Assembly: GCF_030813415.1 (NCBI RefSeq)
Contig: NZ_JAUSUF010000001.1
Span: 744,001 to 808,000 of the forward strand
DNA: 64,000 nt
DNA from: Eubacterium multiforme
Lineage (GTDB): Bacteria; Bacillota; Clostridia; Clostridiales; Clostridiaceae
Direction of reading: 5' to 3'
The position numbers were made by a program, and so were the translations under genes. This document shows, piece after piece, positions 9,356-18,246 of the stretch. The notes beneath the pieces are model-generated. The model saw nothing but the letters and a program-made list of their open reading frames with translations. It was not told the DNA's origin and ran no database searches. The stretch's first letter is position 1; every line of letters begins with the position of its first letter.

Positions 9356-11881
9356 TTATACTTCTCTTCCACAACAATTTTTATATTTCTTTCCACTACC
9401 ACATGGACAAAGTTCATTTCTACCAACAGTTTCCTTCTTCTTTACTGGCTGTTGTTTTTTAGGAGCTTCTCCATTTCCAGTATTTAAATGAATAGCTGCT
9501 GTTTCTCTTACAACTCTTTCTCTTTCTTCTGGAGCTTTTTCCATTTGAACATGGAATAGGTATTTTACAGTGTCGATTTTAATTGCTTCTATCATTTCAT
9601 CAAACATTGCACTACCTTCCATTTGATATGCTTGAACTGGATCTTGTTGCTTAAATGCTCTAAGTCCTATACCTTGCTTTAAGTGATCCATATTATCTAT
9701 ATGATCCATCCACTTCATATCAACATTTTTAAGAAGGACAACTCTTTCGATTTCTCTAAGTTTTTCTTCTCCAAATTCTTCTTCTTTTCCCTTATATATC
9801 TCTAGGGCTATATTTATAAGTTTTTCTTTAATCTCTTCATTTGAAAGATCAGTTAAGTCATCAATAGTCACTCTATTTGCAGGAATACAAATATCATCTA
9901 AATAAAGAATTAAATTCTTAAATTCCTTCTTATAATCATCTTCCATTCCAGTAACGTGAGCATCTACAGCATCACTTATTACTTGCTTAATCATCTCTTC
10001 TATTTGTTCTTTTAAGTTTTCTCCTTCAAGAACTTGACTTCTTTGCTTATAAATAACTTCTCTTTGCATGTTCATAACATCATCATATCCTAGAAGATTC
10101 TTTCTGATATCAAAGTTATGACCTTCAACTTTCTTTTGAGCACTTTCTATTGATTTAGTAATTATCTTACTTTCAATAGCATCGTCCTCTTCTAAACCTA
10201 ATTTATCAACCATAGCATGTGTTTTTTCTGACATAAATATTCTCATTAAGTCATCTTCTAATGAAATAAAGAAAGTTGACTCTCCAATATCTCCTTGTCT
10301 ACCAGAACGTCCTCTAAGCTGATTATCTATTCTTCTTGATTCATGTCTTTCTGTTCCAATAATCTTAAGACCACCAGTCTCAATTGCTCCATCTCCAAGT
10401 TTAATATCAGTACCTCTACCTGCCATATTAGTTGCAATAGTTACTGATCCAACTTCACCTGCATCTTGTATTATTTCTGCTTCTTGTTCATGATACTTAG
10501 CATTTAATACTTTATGCTTTATACCTTTTTTCTTTAATAAAGCTGATATTATTTCTGACTTTTCGATACTTGCAGTACCTACTAGAACAGGTTGACCTTT
10601 ATCATGTGATTTCTTTATTTCTTCAACTATAGCCTTATATTTTCCTTTTGCAGTTTTATATACAATATCATGATTATCTACTCTTTGTATTGGTCTATGT
10701 GTAGGTATAACTATAACGTCTAATCCATAAATTTCTCTAAATTCATTTTCTTCTGTTAAAGCTGTACCTGTCATACCTGATAATTTATTGTACATTCTAA
10801 AGTAATTTTGGAATGTTATTGTTGCTAAAGTTTTTGATTCCCTTGCAATCTTAACTCCTTCTTTTGCTTCAATAGCTTGGTGAAGACCATCAGAATATCT
10901 TCTTCCTTCCATAAGTCTTCCTGTAAATTCATCAACTATTATAACTTCTCCATCTTTAACCATATAATCTTTATCAAGTTTCATTACATAGTTAGCTTTT
11001 AATGCTTGAGTTACATAGTGTTGTAATTGCATATTTTCAGCATCTGCATAGTTTTCAACCTTAAAGGCTTTTTCTGCTTTTTCTATTCCTTGTTCTGTAA
11101 GCATTGCAGCATTTGCCTTTTCATCAATTGTATAATCATCTTCTGCAACTAATGTCTTTACAAAGTAATCTGCAACTTTATAAAACTCTGTAGATTTCTC
11201 TCCAGCTCCTGAAATTATAAGAGGTGTTCTAGCTTCATCAATAAGTATTGAGTCAACCTCATCCACTATAACAAAGTTTAATCCTCTTTGAACCCTCTCT
11301 TCTTTATAAACAACCATGTTGTCTCTTAAATAATCAAATCCAAATTCATTATTTGTTCCATAAGTTATATCTGAATTATAAGCTTCTCTTCTTTGATCAT
11401 TATTTAAATCATGAACAATAACTCCTGTTTTTAATCCTAGGAATTCATATATATTATTCATCCATTCTCTATCTCTTGAAGCTAGATAATCATTAACTGT
11501 TATTACGTGAACGCCTTCACCTGATAATGAATTTAAGTATGCAGGTAATGTTGCAACTAATGTTTTACCTTCACCAGTTTTCATCTCTGCAATTCTTCCT
11601 TGATGAAGAACTATACCACCTATTAACTGCTCTCTGTAAGGCTTCATCTTTAATGTTCTCCATGAAGCTTCTCTTACAACAGCAAATGCTTCCACTAATA
11701 AATCGTCTAATGTTTCCCCATTCTTATATCTTTCTTTAAATTCTTCTGTCTTACCCCTTAATTCTTCATCACTAAGCTTAGCCATTGCTGAATCTAGATT
11801 CTCTATCTTATCAACTAATGGTTTTATTCTTTTAACTTCTCTTTCGCTATATGTGCCAAACAAAGCTTTAAATATTCCCAT
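9356..11881 (-). CDS. secA: Preprotein translocase ATPase SecA
   Basis: An 841-residue SecA, the motor that drives preproteins through SecYEG. It has Walker A GEGKT (103-107), the [19 protein letters not shown] region, the [11 protein letters not shown] helicase motif VI and the wing/scaffold domains. The C-terminal zinc motif [13 protein letters not shown] is the SecB/lipid-binding tail. Length is normal. It is followed by prfB, the same order as in Bacillus subtilis. Confidence 0.98.
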   Translation of the reverse strand: MGIFKALFGTYSEREVKRIKPLVDKIENLDSAMAKLSDEELRGKTEEFKERYKNGETLDDLLVEAFAVVREASWRTLKMKPYREQLIGGIVLHQGRIAEMKTGEGKTLVATLPAYLNSLSGEGVHVITVNDYLASRDREWMNNIYEFLGLKTGVIVHDLNNDQRREAYNSDITYGTNNEFGFDYLRDNMVVYKEERVQRGLNFVIVDEVDSILIDEARTPLIISGAGEKSTEFYKVADYFVKTLVAEDDYTIDEKANAAMLTEQGIEKAEKAFKVENYADAENMQLQHYVTQALKANYVMKLDKDYMVKDGEVIIVDEFTGRLMEGRRYSDGLHQAIEAKEGVKIARESKTLATITFQNYFRMYNKLSGMTGTALTEENEFREIYGLDVIVIPTHRPIQRVDNHDIVYKTAKGKYKAIVEEIKKSHDKGQPVLVGTASIEKSEIISALLKKKGIKHKVLNAKYHEQEAEIIQDAGEVGSVTIATNMAGRGTDIKLGDGAIETGGLKIIGTERHESRRIDNQLRGRSGRQGDIGESTFFISLEDDLMRIFMSEKTHAMVDKLGLEEDDAIESKIITKSIESAQKKVEGHNFDIRKNLLGYDDVMNMQREVIYKQRSQVLEGENLKEQIEEMIKQVISDAVDAHVTGMEDDYKKEFKNLILYLDDICIPANRVTIDDLTDLSNEEIKEKLINIALEIYKGKEEEFGEEKLREIERVVLLKNVDMKWMDHIDNMDHLKQGIGLRAFKQQDPVQAYQMEGSAMFDEMIEAIKIDTVKYLFHVQMEKAPEERERVVRETAAIHLNTGNGEAPKKQQPVKKKETVGRNELCPCGSGKKYKNCCGREV

Positions 11882-12027
11882 ATTTTCATCCTTTCAAACG
11901 CTACAAAATTAATAAGCATTTTCTTTATATCTTAGTATACATTTATAAATTATACCATTTTTAATTAATATATTTCAACTTTATCATAATTTTATTAACT
12001 TAATTCTTATTTTTCCTTAAAATAACA

Positions 12028-12072
12028 TAAAAACTCCATAAAGTACATGAAAAATCATTGTCTTTATGGAGT
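12028..12072 (-). terminator. Terminator after hpf
   Basis: An 11-bp stem ACTCCATAAAG/CTTTATGGAGT (12033-12043 with 12062-12072) with a T5 tail on the minus strand. Confidence 0.85.
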
Positions 12073-12095
12073 CATAAATTCTTATTTATTTAATT

Positions 12096-12623
12096 TTATT
12101 TGTAATCAGGTTCTAGCAAACCATAATCTCCGTCTTTTCTCTTGTATAATACACTTATATTGTTTGTGTCTGCATCTTTATAAACGAAGAAATTATGTCC
12201 TATAAGCTCCATTTGTAAAATTGCTTCATCAACATTCATTGGTTTTACAGCAAATTTCTTTGTCTTAACTAATTTACCTTCATTTTCATTTATACTATCA
12301 TCTGCTGCAAGTTCTGCAAATCTTAATGAATCATTTTGTCTCTTAGCAAGTTTTGTTCTTTGCTTTCTGATTTGTCTAACTAATTTTTCTTGTACTTTAT
12401 CTATAGATTTATACATATCATCTGTTATCTCTTCTGCTCTTAACAACACTCCATTAAATGGAATTGCTATTTCTACTCTATGTCTATTTTTTTGTACAGA
12501 TAATGTTGCTTTAGCACTTACATTACTTTCAAAGTACTTGTCAAGCTTTGAAACCTTTTTTTCTACCATTTCTCTTAAAGCAGGAGTTAATTCCATATTT
12601 TTTGTTACAACTGTTACCTTCAT
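12096..12623 (-). CDS. hpf: Long-form ribosome hibernation promoting factor (HPF/RaiA)
   Basis: A 175-residue long HPF. The N-terminal S30AE domain (about 1-100) binds the 30S decoding site, and the C-terminal domain (about 118-175) dimerises ribosomes into inactive 100S particles. I chose ATG 12623 (MKVTVVTKN) because GAGGGG lies nine bases upstream; an in-frame Met at 12671 has no RBS and adds residues foreign to the family. A sigma-A promoter (12700-12728) and the raiA-type RNA lie upstream. Confidence 0.93.
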   Translation of the reverse strand: MKVTVVTKNMELTPALREMVEKKVSKLDKYFESNVSAKATLSVQKNRHRVEIAIPFNGVLLRAEEITDDMYKSIDKVQEKLVRQIRKQRTKLAKRQNDSLRFAELAADDSINENEGKLVKTKKFAVKPMNVDEAILQMELIGHNFFVYKDADTNNISVLYKRKDGDYGLLEPDYK

Positions 12624-12699
12624 AAGTCCAGCCCCTCTCATATGTTCTAAGTTTAACTTAGAAGATTTCAAATGATTTGTTTATCTATTTGTTATATAC

Positions 12700-12728
12700 A
12701 TTGTACTCCTTTTCATAAGAAAAAACAA
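12700..12728 (-). promoter_or_regulatory. Predicted sigma-A promoter of hpf
   Basis: TTGTTT (12728-12723), 17-bp spacer, TACAAT (12705-12700) on the minus strand, between the RNA terminator and hpf. Confidence 0.55.
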
Positions 12729-12783
12729 GATTAATTTCCATTTATAAAAGCCTTAAATTCTAACTGAAATTTATTATAAAAAA

Positions 12784-12817
12784 TAAAAAAAAGACCCTAA
12801 AACTTAGTGTCTTTTTT
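12784..12817 (-). terminator. Terminator of the raiA-type RNA
   Basis: The stem AAAAAAGAC/GTCTTTTTT (12787-12795 with 12809-12817) on the minus strand ends in a T-run. It separates the RNA from hpf. Confidence 0.8.
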
Positions 12818-13029
12818 GAAAAGTTAGCTGACCTGATTTTTGCCCCCACACTCGCCTACTGGAGATTTCGCTACCCAGATTTAACCTCTCACTACTAACC
12901 CTCTCAAACTTTAATGCTTGGTAGGACTTACTTCTATACCGCACCATGCTCACTAGAATCTTTGCCTAGCTTATGTGGATCGTTTCGCCTGCGACTGGCA
13001 TCGACTTTCAACCACAGACCTAACTTTAC
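12784..13029 (-). ncRNA. raiA RNA: raiA-motif structured RNA
   Basis: About 240 bases between comFC and hpf have no ORF but are markedly GC-richer than other gaps, with many short complementary segments (for example GGTCTGTGG near the 5' end and a run GTGGGGGCAAAAA near the 3' end). It has its own strong promoter (13036-13063) and ends in a Rho-independent terminator (12784-12817), so it is an independent transcript. The published raiA motif is a large structured RNA of Firmicutes and Actinobacteria lying just upstream of raiA/hpf genes. I identify it by position, size and structure-rich composition, not by a covariance-model match. Confidence 0.8.
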
Positions 13030-13035
13030 ATTAAT

Positions 13036-13063
13036 ATTATATACGACTTTTAGCAATAGTCAA
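13036..13063 (-). promoter_or_regulatory. Predicted sigma-A promoter of the raiA-type RNA
   Basis: TTGACT (13063-13058), 16-bp spacer, TATAAT (13041-13036) on the minus strand. It overlaps the last codons of comFC, giving a start near 13029. Confidence 0.75.
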
Positions 13064-13672
13064 TATTTTTATTTCTAAAGCTCCATTTTCTTTTAGTGTT
13101 TTTACTCCTTCTTTTAATGTTGCACCTGTTGTAACTACATCATCTATTAATATAAATTTATTTCCCTTTATTAATTCTCTATTAATAACACCAAAGGAGT
13201 TTTTTATATTTTCCATTCTTTCACTTTTATTTAATTCTTTTTGAACTTTAGTTTCTTTTATTTTTGTTAATGTATTACTACATCTTAAATCTAATTTTCT
13301 AGAAAGTTTTTTAGCTATGTATTCGCACTGATTAAATCCTCTTTGTCTTTTAGATTTTTTGCCAATTGGAATATAAGTTAATATATAGTCCTTATCTATA
13401 TTCTTGATTTTTTCTTCAAGCATATTAACTAATATTTCTCCAGCTAAAAAATCTTTTTTAAACTTAAAAAGATGAATTAATTCTTTAAGAACCCCATTAT
13501 AATATCCATAATACTCATCCTCTTCACAAAGCTTTATAGATTTTATACATGCTTTGCATATTCCTTCTTCTTCATCATCCCTGCATATTATACAATATGG
13601 AGGACTTGGAAATATAATTTGTAGTATACAGTCTATTAAATAATCTAATTTTTTTAATAGTTTTCCTCCCAT
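13037..13672 (-). CDS. comFC: ComF-family phosphoribosyltransferase-like protein
   Basis: A 211-residue ComFC homologue. The N-terminal zinc ribbon has four Cys (27, 30, 39, 42) and the C-terminal type I phosphoribosyltransferase fold has the PRPP loop FILIDDVVTTGATL. ComFC acts with ComFA in uptake of transforming DNA. The start overlaps the end of the ComFA-like gene by 19 bases, so the two are translationally coupled. Competence itself cannot be inferred from this. Confidence 0.88.
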   Translation of the reverse strand: MGGKLLKKLDYLIDCILQIIFPSPPYCIICRDDEEEGICKACIKSIKLCEEDEYYGYYNGVLKELIHLFKFKKDFLAGEILVNMLEEKIKNIDKDYILTYIPIGKKSKRQRGFNQCEYIAKKLSRKLDLRCSNTLTKIKETKVQKELNKSERMENIKNSFGVINRELIKGNKFILIDDVVTTGATLKEGVKTLKENGALEIKILTIAKSRI

Positions 13673-14637
13673 AACCTTTTATTAAAACTCCTAGTTATGC
13701 TGCGTGCCATTTCTATATTTTCTGTTTCCTCATGACAAACTAAAATCACTTCTGAAAATTCATCAATATTTTTACAAACCTTGCTACACATAAATATGAT
13801 TTTTTTATAATCAATTTTTTTATCATCTGCAGATAATACAATTATGCCATGAACATTTGGAGTTTTTAAAACCTCCTCTATATCATTTGTTATTAAAAAT
13901 ATTGACTTATCTTTAAATTTAAATACATTTTTATTTATTTTTTTATCTATCCCTTTAATTAACATTACTTCTTTTAAGTTTATTTTTTTATCATAATAAT
14001 CATATACATTATAAACATCTTCTTTATTTGGTACATAGGTTATTACATTCTTTTTGTTATTTTTAAACCACTTTATATATTCATACAATACATAAGGTAT
14101 ATCTGAATTTAAATTTATTCTAGTTGTTATTACCCTAGGTTCAACTAATATCCCTCTGCTCCCTGTATTTAAGGTGTTAATTACATTGTTACATTGTTCT
14201 ATTTTAATTGAAGAATAAAAAATTATCTTTTTAGAAAAATTTCTTAACTTATCAAATAAGATTTTAAAATCCTCCTTTGATAATGTTGAATAAAATGATA
14301 TATCATCTACAATAATAAGATCATATTTTTTATTTACATTGTAAATATATTTACAATTCATAAATATAAAAGGCTTATCTAAATTGTCTTCTCTTGTATA
14401 TCCATAATAATCCTCTCTGTTTATATAAGAAATAAGCCCTTTATCAACACCTTCATTTTCCCAAATATATAAACTTCTTCCCCCTTTATTAACTACTACT
14501 TCTTTTATTATGTCATAAAAAATCTCATTGCTATCAAGAGGCCTTCCTAAAACAGTCAATAACTCATCCTCACAATTTAAAAAATTGTTTATTTCTCTTT
14601 TTAAATAAATTAGTTCTTTATTAATTGAGTTACTCAC
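13654..14637 (-). CDS. Degenerate ComFA-like helicase protein
   Basis: A 327-residue protein in the place where comFA precedes comFC. YDLIIVDDISFYS resembles the Walker B region of ComFA. The C-terminal half (ITYVPNKED, FLITNDIEEVLKTPNVHGIIVLSADD, then a helix ending in FNKRLWEE) follows the order of ComFA helicase domain 2. I see no Walker A lysine motif, no true DEAD box and no QxxGRxGR arginine finger, and no N-terminal zinc finger. The frame is intact, so it is a diverged protein that probably no longer hydrolyses ATP. The assignment rests on visual similarity plus position. Confidence 0.6.
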   Translation of the reverse strand: MSNSINKELIYLKREINNFLNCEDELLTVLGRPLDSNEIFYDIIKEVVVNKGGRSLYIWENEGVDKGLISYINREDYYGYTREDNLDKPFIFMNCKYIYNVNKKYDLIIVDDISFYSTLSKEDFKILFDKLRNFSKKIIFYSSIKIEQCNNVINTLNTGSRGILVEPRVITTRINLNSDIPYVLYEYIKWFKNNKKNVITYVPNKEDVYNVYDYYDKKINLKEVMLIKGIDKKINKNVFKFKDKSIFLITNDIEEVLKTPNVHGIIVLSADDKKIDYKKIIFMCSKVCKNIDEFSEVILVCHEETENIEMARSITRSFNKRLWEENY

Positions 14638-14654
14638 ATAATCAACTCCTAAAT

Positions 14655-16889
14655 TTACTTCTCTATAATATCATTTGCTATAATATCCTTTATTCTATAT
14701 TGAAGGGCAGAATATCTCTCCATACTTTTAGTATTACTAACCATATATTTTAATGCCTTTGGCATTCCAACTACAACAACTAAGCTTTTTGCCCTAGTTA
14801 TTCCTGTATATAAAAGATTTCTATTCATAAGAAATGGTGATCCCATAAATGCAGGTATTATTATTACTTTAAACTCACTACCTTGGCTCTTATGAATGGT
14901 TATTGCATAGGCTAATTCTAGTTCATCTAAATAAACATAATCATATCTTACTCTTCTCTCATCATCAAATATTACAGTTACAATCTTTTCCTCTTCATCT
15001 ATACTTTCTATAAAACCCATATCTCCATTGAAAACTCCAACACCTTCTGGTTCACCTTCTCCAGAAACTCTAGTCCATTTAAGGGAATAGTTATTTTTAG
15101 TTTGCATAACCTTATCCCCTTCTCTAAAAATCATTTCCTTAACTTTCTTTTCTTTTTTATAGTTTGCAGGAGGATTTAATATCTTTTGAATACTTTCATT
15201 CATATTAAGTACTCCTAAAGTTCCCTTTCTCATAGGTGTAAGTAACTGAATATCCCTTAATTTATCCCAATCTTTATTAAAGGTTGGCAGCCTTCTGTTA
15301 ATTAAATCTATTATTGTTGTAAGTATTTCATCTTGAGAATCTTCTTTTATAAAATAAAAATCATTTCCCTTTTTATTAAGGTAAGGCATTTCTCCACTAT
15401 TAATTCTATGGGCATTAACTGTAATTAAACTTTCAGACCCTTGCCTAAATATTTCCTTTAATCTAACAACCTTTATTAATCCACTATTTATTAAGTCTCT
15501 TAATACATTTCCAGGCCCTACAGATGGTAATTGGTCTACATCTCCAACTATTATAAGCCTAGTTCCTAATTTTATTGCCTTTAAAAGATTATGCATTAAT
15601 GTAATATCAATCATTGATGCCTCATCTATTATTACAACATCAGCCTCTAATGGATCTGTATCTCCTTTACCAAAAAGGGATTTTTCCTCTTCATCACTTG
15701 AAACTCCCATATCAAGAAGTCTATGTATTGTTTTAGCTTCCCTTCCTGTAGATTCAGTCATTCTTTTAGCAGCTCTTCCCGTTGGTGCTCCAAGTAAAAC
15801 CTTCATTCCATTTTTCTCATATATATCTATAATACATTTTATTATTGTTGTTTTACCTGTTCCTGGCCCTCCAGTTATAATTTCTATTCCTTCTGAAAAA
15901 GCAGCTAAAATTGCTTCCTTTTGAGAATCTGCTAACTGTATATTATATTTTTTTTCAAATAATTCTATTTCATAATCTACATCTGTATTTATTGTTTGAA
16001 AGTTTTCTATTCCAAGAGTTATTATTTTATTAGTTATTCCAAGTTCACAATAATAATATGGAAGAGTAAAAATCCCTTCCTCTTCTTGAACTTTTTCACC
16101 TATAATTCTTCCCTCTAAAATAGAATTATATATATTTTCTTCAATTATTTTTTTATCTACTACTAATGTGTCACAGGCTTCTGCTATAAGTTTTTCCTTT
16201 GGCATATATGTATTTCCAGCAGCACAAAAACCATTTATAACATATTCTATTCCACTTTTCACTCTAAAGGGAGATACTGCCTCTACTCCTAAACTCATAG
16301 CTATTTTATCTGCTGTTTTAAAGCCTATTCCTGATATTTCTTTGCACAATATGTAAGGATTTTCTGAAACTATATTTTTAGCTTCTTTGCCAAATTTTTT
16401 ATATATTTTTAAACATTGATTATTGCTAACTCCATGAGATTGGAAAAACATTATTATATCTTTTAAGTCCTTTTGCTCTATGTAAGACTCATATATTATT
16501 CCAAATTTCTTTTTACCTATACCATCAACTTCCATAAGCCTTTCTATATTATTTTCCATAATATCAAAGGTTTCTTCTCCAAAATGATCAACTATTTTTT
16601 TTGCAGTTACAGGTCCAATTCCATATATTATTCCTGCACTTAAATATTTTTCAATTGCTTCTACTGAAGTTGGAAGTATCTCTTCAAATTCCTCTATTTT
16701 AAATTGTTTTCCAAATTGCTTATGGACTATCCACTCACCTTTTAACTTTACATTTTGGCCTTCCTTAATAAAAGGAACTGTTCCAACTGCTGTAATTGTT
16801 TCTTTATTAAAATTTATTTTTGAAACTGTATAACCAGTATCTTCACTTCTAAAAACAATAGCTTCAACAAAGCCAATAATGTTTTCCAT
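14655..16889 (-). CDS. recD2: RecD2-type 5'-3' DNA helicase
   Basis: A 744-residue SF1B helicase. The N-terminal OB and helix-hairpin-helix region (about 1-200) is typical of RecD2, which works without RecBC. Helicase motifs are Walker A GGPGTGKTT (about residue 340), IIDEASMID, GDVDQLPSVGPG, ITIHKSQGSEF and the C-terminal YTGITRAK. The likely role is DNA repair and mismatch tolerance. It is followed by the ComFA-like gene after 17 bases. Confidence 0.95.
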   Translation of the reverse strand: MENIIGFVEAIVFRSEDTGYTVSKINFNKETITAVGTVPFIKEGQNVKLKGEWIVHKQFGKQFKIEEFEEILPTSVEAIEKYLSAGIIYGIGPVTAKKIVDHFGEETFDIMENNIERLMEVDGIGKKKFGIIYESYIEQKDLKDIIMFFQSHGVSNNQCLKIYKKFGKEAKNIVSENPYILCKEISGIGFKTADKIAMSLGVEAVSPFRVKSGIEYVINGFCAAGNTYMPKEKLIAEACDTLVVDKKIIEENIYNSILEGRIIGEKVQEEEGIFTLPYYYCELGITNKIITLGIENFQTINTDVDYEIELFEKKYNIQLADSQKEAILAAFSEGIEIITGGPGTGKTTIIKCIIDIYEKNGMKVLLGAPTGRAAKRMTESTGREAKTIHRLLDMGVSSDEEEKSLFGKGDTDPLEADVVIIDEASMIDITLMHNLLKAIKLGTRLIIVGDVDQLPSVGPGNVLRDLINSGLIKVVRLKEIFRQGSESLITVNAHRINSGEMPYLNKKGNDFYFIKEDSQDEILTTIIDLINRRLPTFNKDWDKLRDIQLLTPMRKGTLGVLNMNESIQKILNPPANYKKEKKVKEMIFREGDKVMQTKNNYSLKWTRVSGEGEPEGVGVFNGDMGFIESIDEEEKIVTVIFDDERRVRYDYVYLDELELAYAITIHKSQGSEFKVIIIPAFMGSPFLMNRNLLYTGITRAKSLVVVVGMPKALKYMVSNTKSMERYSALQYRIKDIIANDIIEK

Positions 16890-16925
16890 ATTATCTCTCC
16901 AAACCTTACATAATTATTTTTATTT

Positions 16926-16953
16926 TTGACTATATACTTTTAAAATATATAAT
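16926..16953 (+). promoter_or_regulatory. Predicted sigma-A promoter of nagA
   Basis: TTGACT (16926-16931), 16-bp spacer, TATAAT (16948-16953), on the plus strand about 80 bp before ATG. Confidence 0.65.
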
Positions 16954-17034
16954 ATATAATTATATCATAGAAGGTTAAATATATAATTTTATGTAGAGTA
17001 TTTTTGAAACAAATTTAAAGGAGGAAATTTTTAT

Positions 17035-18171
17035 ATGTTAATAACTAACTGTAATATAATTTTTCTTGATAGAATTGAACAAGGTTCAGTACTTATTGAA
17101 AATGGAAAAATAAAAGAAATAAACCCTAAAAATGCAAATGATAATGAAATAATAGATGCAAAAGGAATGTATCTTTCACCTGGATTTATAGATGTTCATA
17201 TTCATGGAGCAAGTGGTTATGACACAATGGATGGAACTTTTGAGGCTATAAATGAGATAGCTAAAACTATATGTAAATTTGGTACAACTTCCTTCACACC
17301 AACTACAATGACTGTAGCTGTAGAAGATATTAGAAAATCAATGGAAGTTATAAAGGAAGCTAAACTTAATGGTACAGATGGTGCAAACGTATTAGGTGCT
17401 CATCTTGAAGGACCATTTATAAATGGAAAAGCTATTGGAGCTCAAAATCCTAAATTTATAGAAGCTCCTTCAATAGAAACTTACAAAAAAATGGTTGGAG
17501 ATTGTGAAGATGCTGTAGTTTCAATAACAGTTGCTCCTGAAGTAGAAGGTGCAAAGGAACTTATTGAATATTTAAGCAATAAAGGAGTTCTTTGTTCTAT
17601 TGGACATACTAAAGCAACTTACGATGAAGCTATTGAAGGAATTAAATGTGGATGTTCGCATTCAACTCATTTATTTAATGCTATGACTCCTCTTCACCAC
17701 AGAAATCCTGGAGTTGTTGGAGCTACCTTTGATTCAGATATAACAACTGAAACTATTTCAGATGGAATTCACATTGCATATCCAGCTCTTAGAATTGCTT
17801 ATAAGCAAAAAGGAACTGATAAAGTGCTTTTAGTAACTGATGCAATGATGGCCTGTGGAATGCCAAATGGTATTTATTCATTAGGTGGACAAGAAGTAAA
17901 TGTTGTAGATGGTGCAGCAAGAATTTCAACTGGATCTCTTGCAGGTTCAATATTAACTCTTGATAAGGCTGTTAGAAATGTATATAACAATACAGATTAT
18001 CCACTAAATGAAGTAGTTAAAATGGCAAGTTTTAATGGTGCTAAGCATTGTAAGGTTGAAGATAGAAAAGGACTTATTAAAGAAGGCTATGATGCTGATT
18101 TAGTAATTTTTGATAAAGATATAAATGTAAAAAAAGTTATAATAAATGGAAAAGTAGTTCACGAAGCTTAA
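17035..18171 (+). CDS. nagA: N-acetylglucosamine-6-phosphate deacetylase
   Basis: A 378-residue amidohydrolase that removes acetate from GlcNAc-6-P to give glucosamine-6-P, for amino-sugar catabolism and cell-wall recycling. Metal-site residues are visible: HIH (55-57), Glu125 in HLEGPF, His191 in IGHTKA, His212 in THLFNAM and the catalytic Asp269 in VTDAMM. AAAGGAGG precedes ATG 17035. It stands alone, divergent from recD2 and convergent with the fru operon; nagB is not in the window. Confidence 0.96.
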   Translation: MLITNCNIIFLDRIEQGSVLIENGKIKEINPKNANDNEIIDAKGMYLSPGFIDVHIHGASGYDTMDGTFEAINEIAKTICKFGTTSFTPTTMTVAVEDIRKSMEVIKEAKLNGTDGANVLGAHLEGPFINGKAIGAQNPKFIEAPSIETYKKMVGDCEDAVVSITVAPEVEGAKELIEYLSNKGVLCSIGHTKATYDEAIEGIKCGCSHSTHLFNAMTPLHHRNPGVVGATFDSDITTETISDGIHIAYPALRIAYKQKGTDKVLLVTDAMMACGMPNGIYSLGGQEVNVVDGAARISTGSLAGSILTLDKAVRNVYNNTDYPLNEVVKMASFNGAKHCKVEDRKGLIKEGYDADLVIFDKDINVKKVIINGKVVHEA

Positions 18172-18200
18172 TATATTATAATTTAATAATTTTACAAAAC

Positions 18201-18233
18201 AAAAAAAGATACCAAATTAATGGTATCTTTTTT
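18201..18233. terminator. Bidirectional terminator between nagA and fruA
   Basis: The stem AAAAAAGATACCA/TGGTATCTTTTTT (18202-18214 with 18221-18233) and a 6-base loop give T-runs on both strands between convergent genes. Confidence 0.92.
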
Positions 18234-18246
18234 CTTTATTTATATA

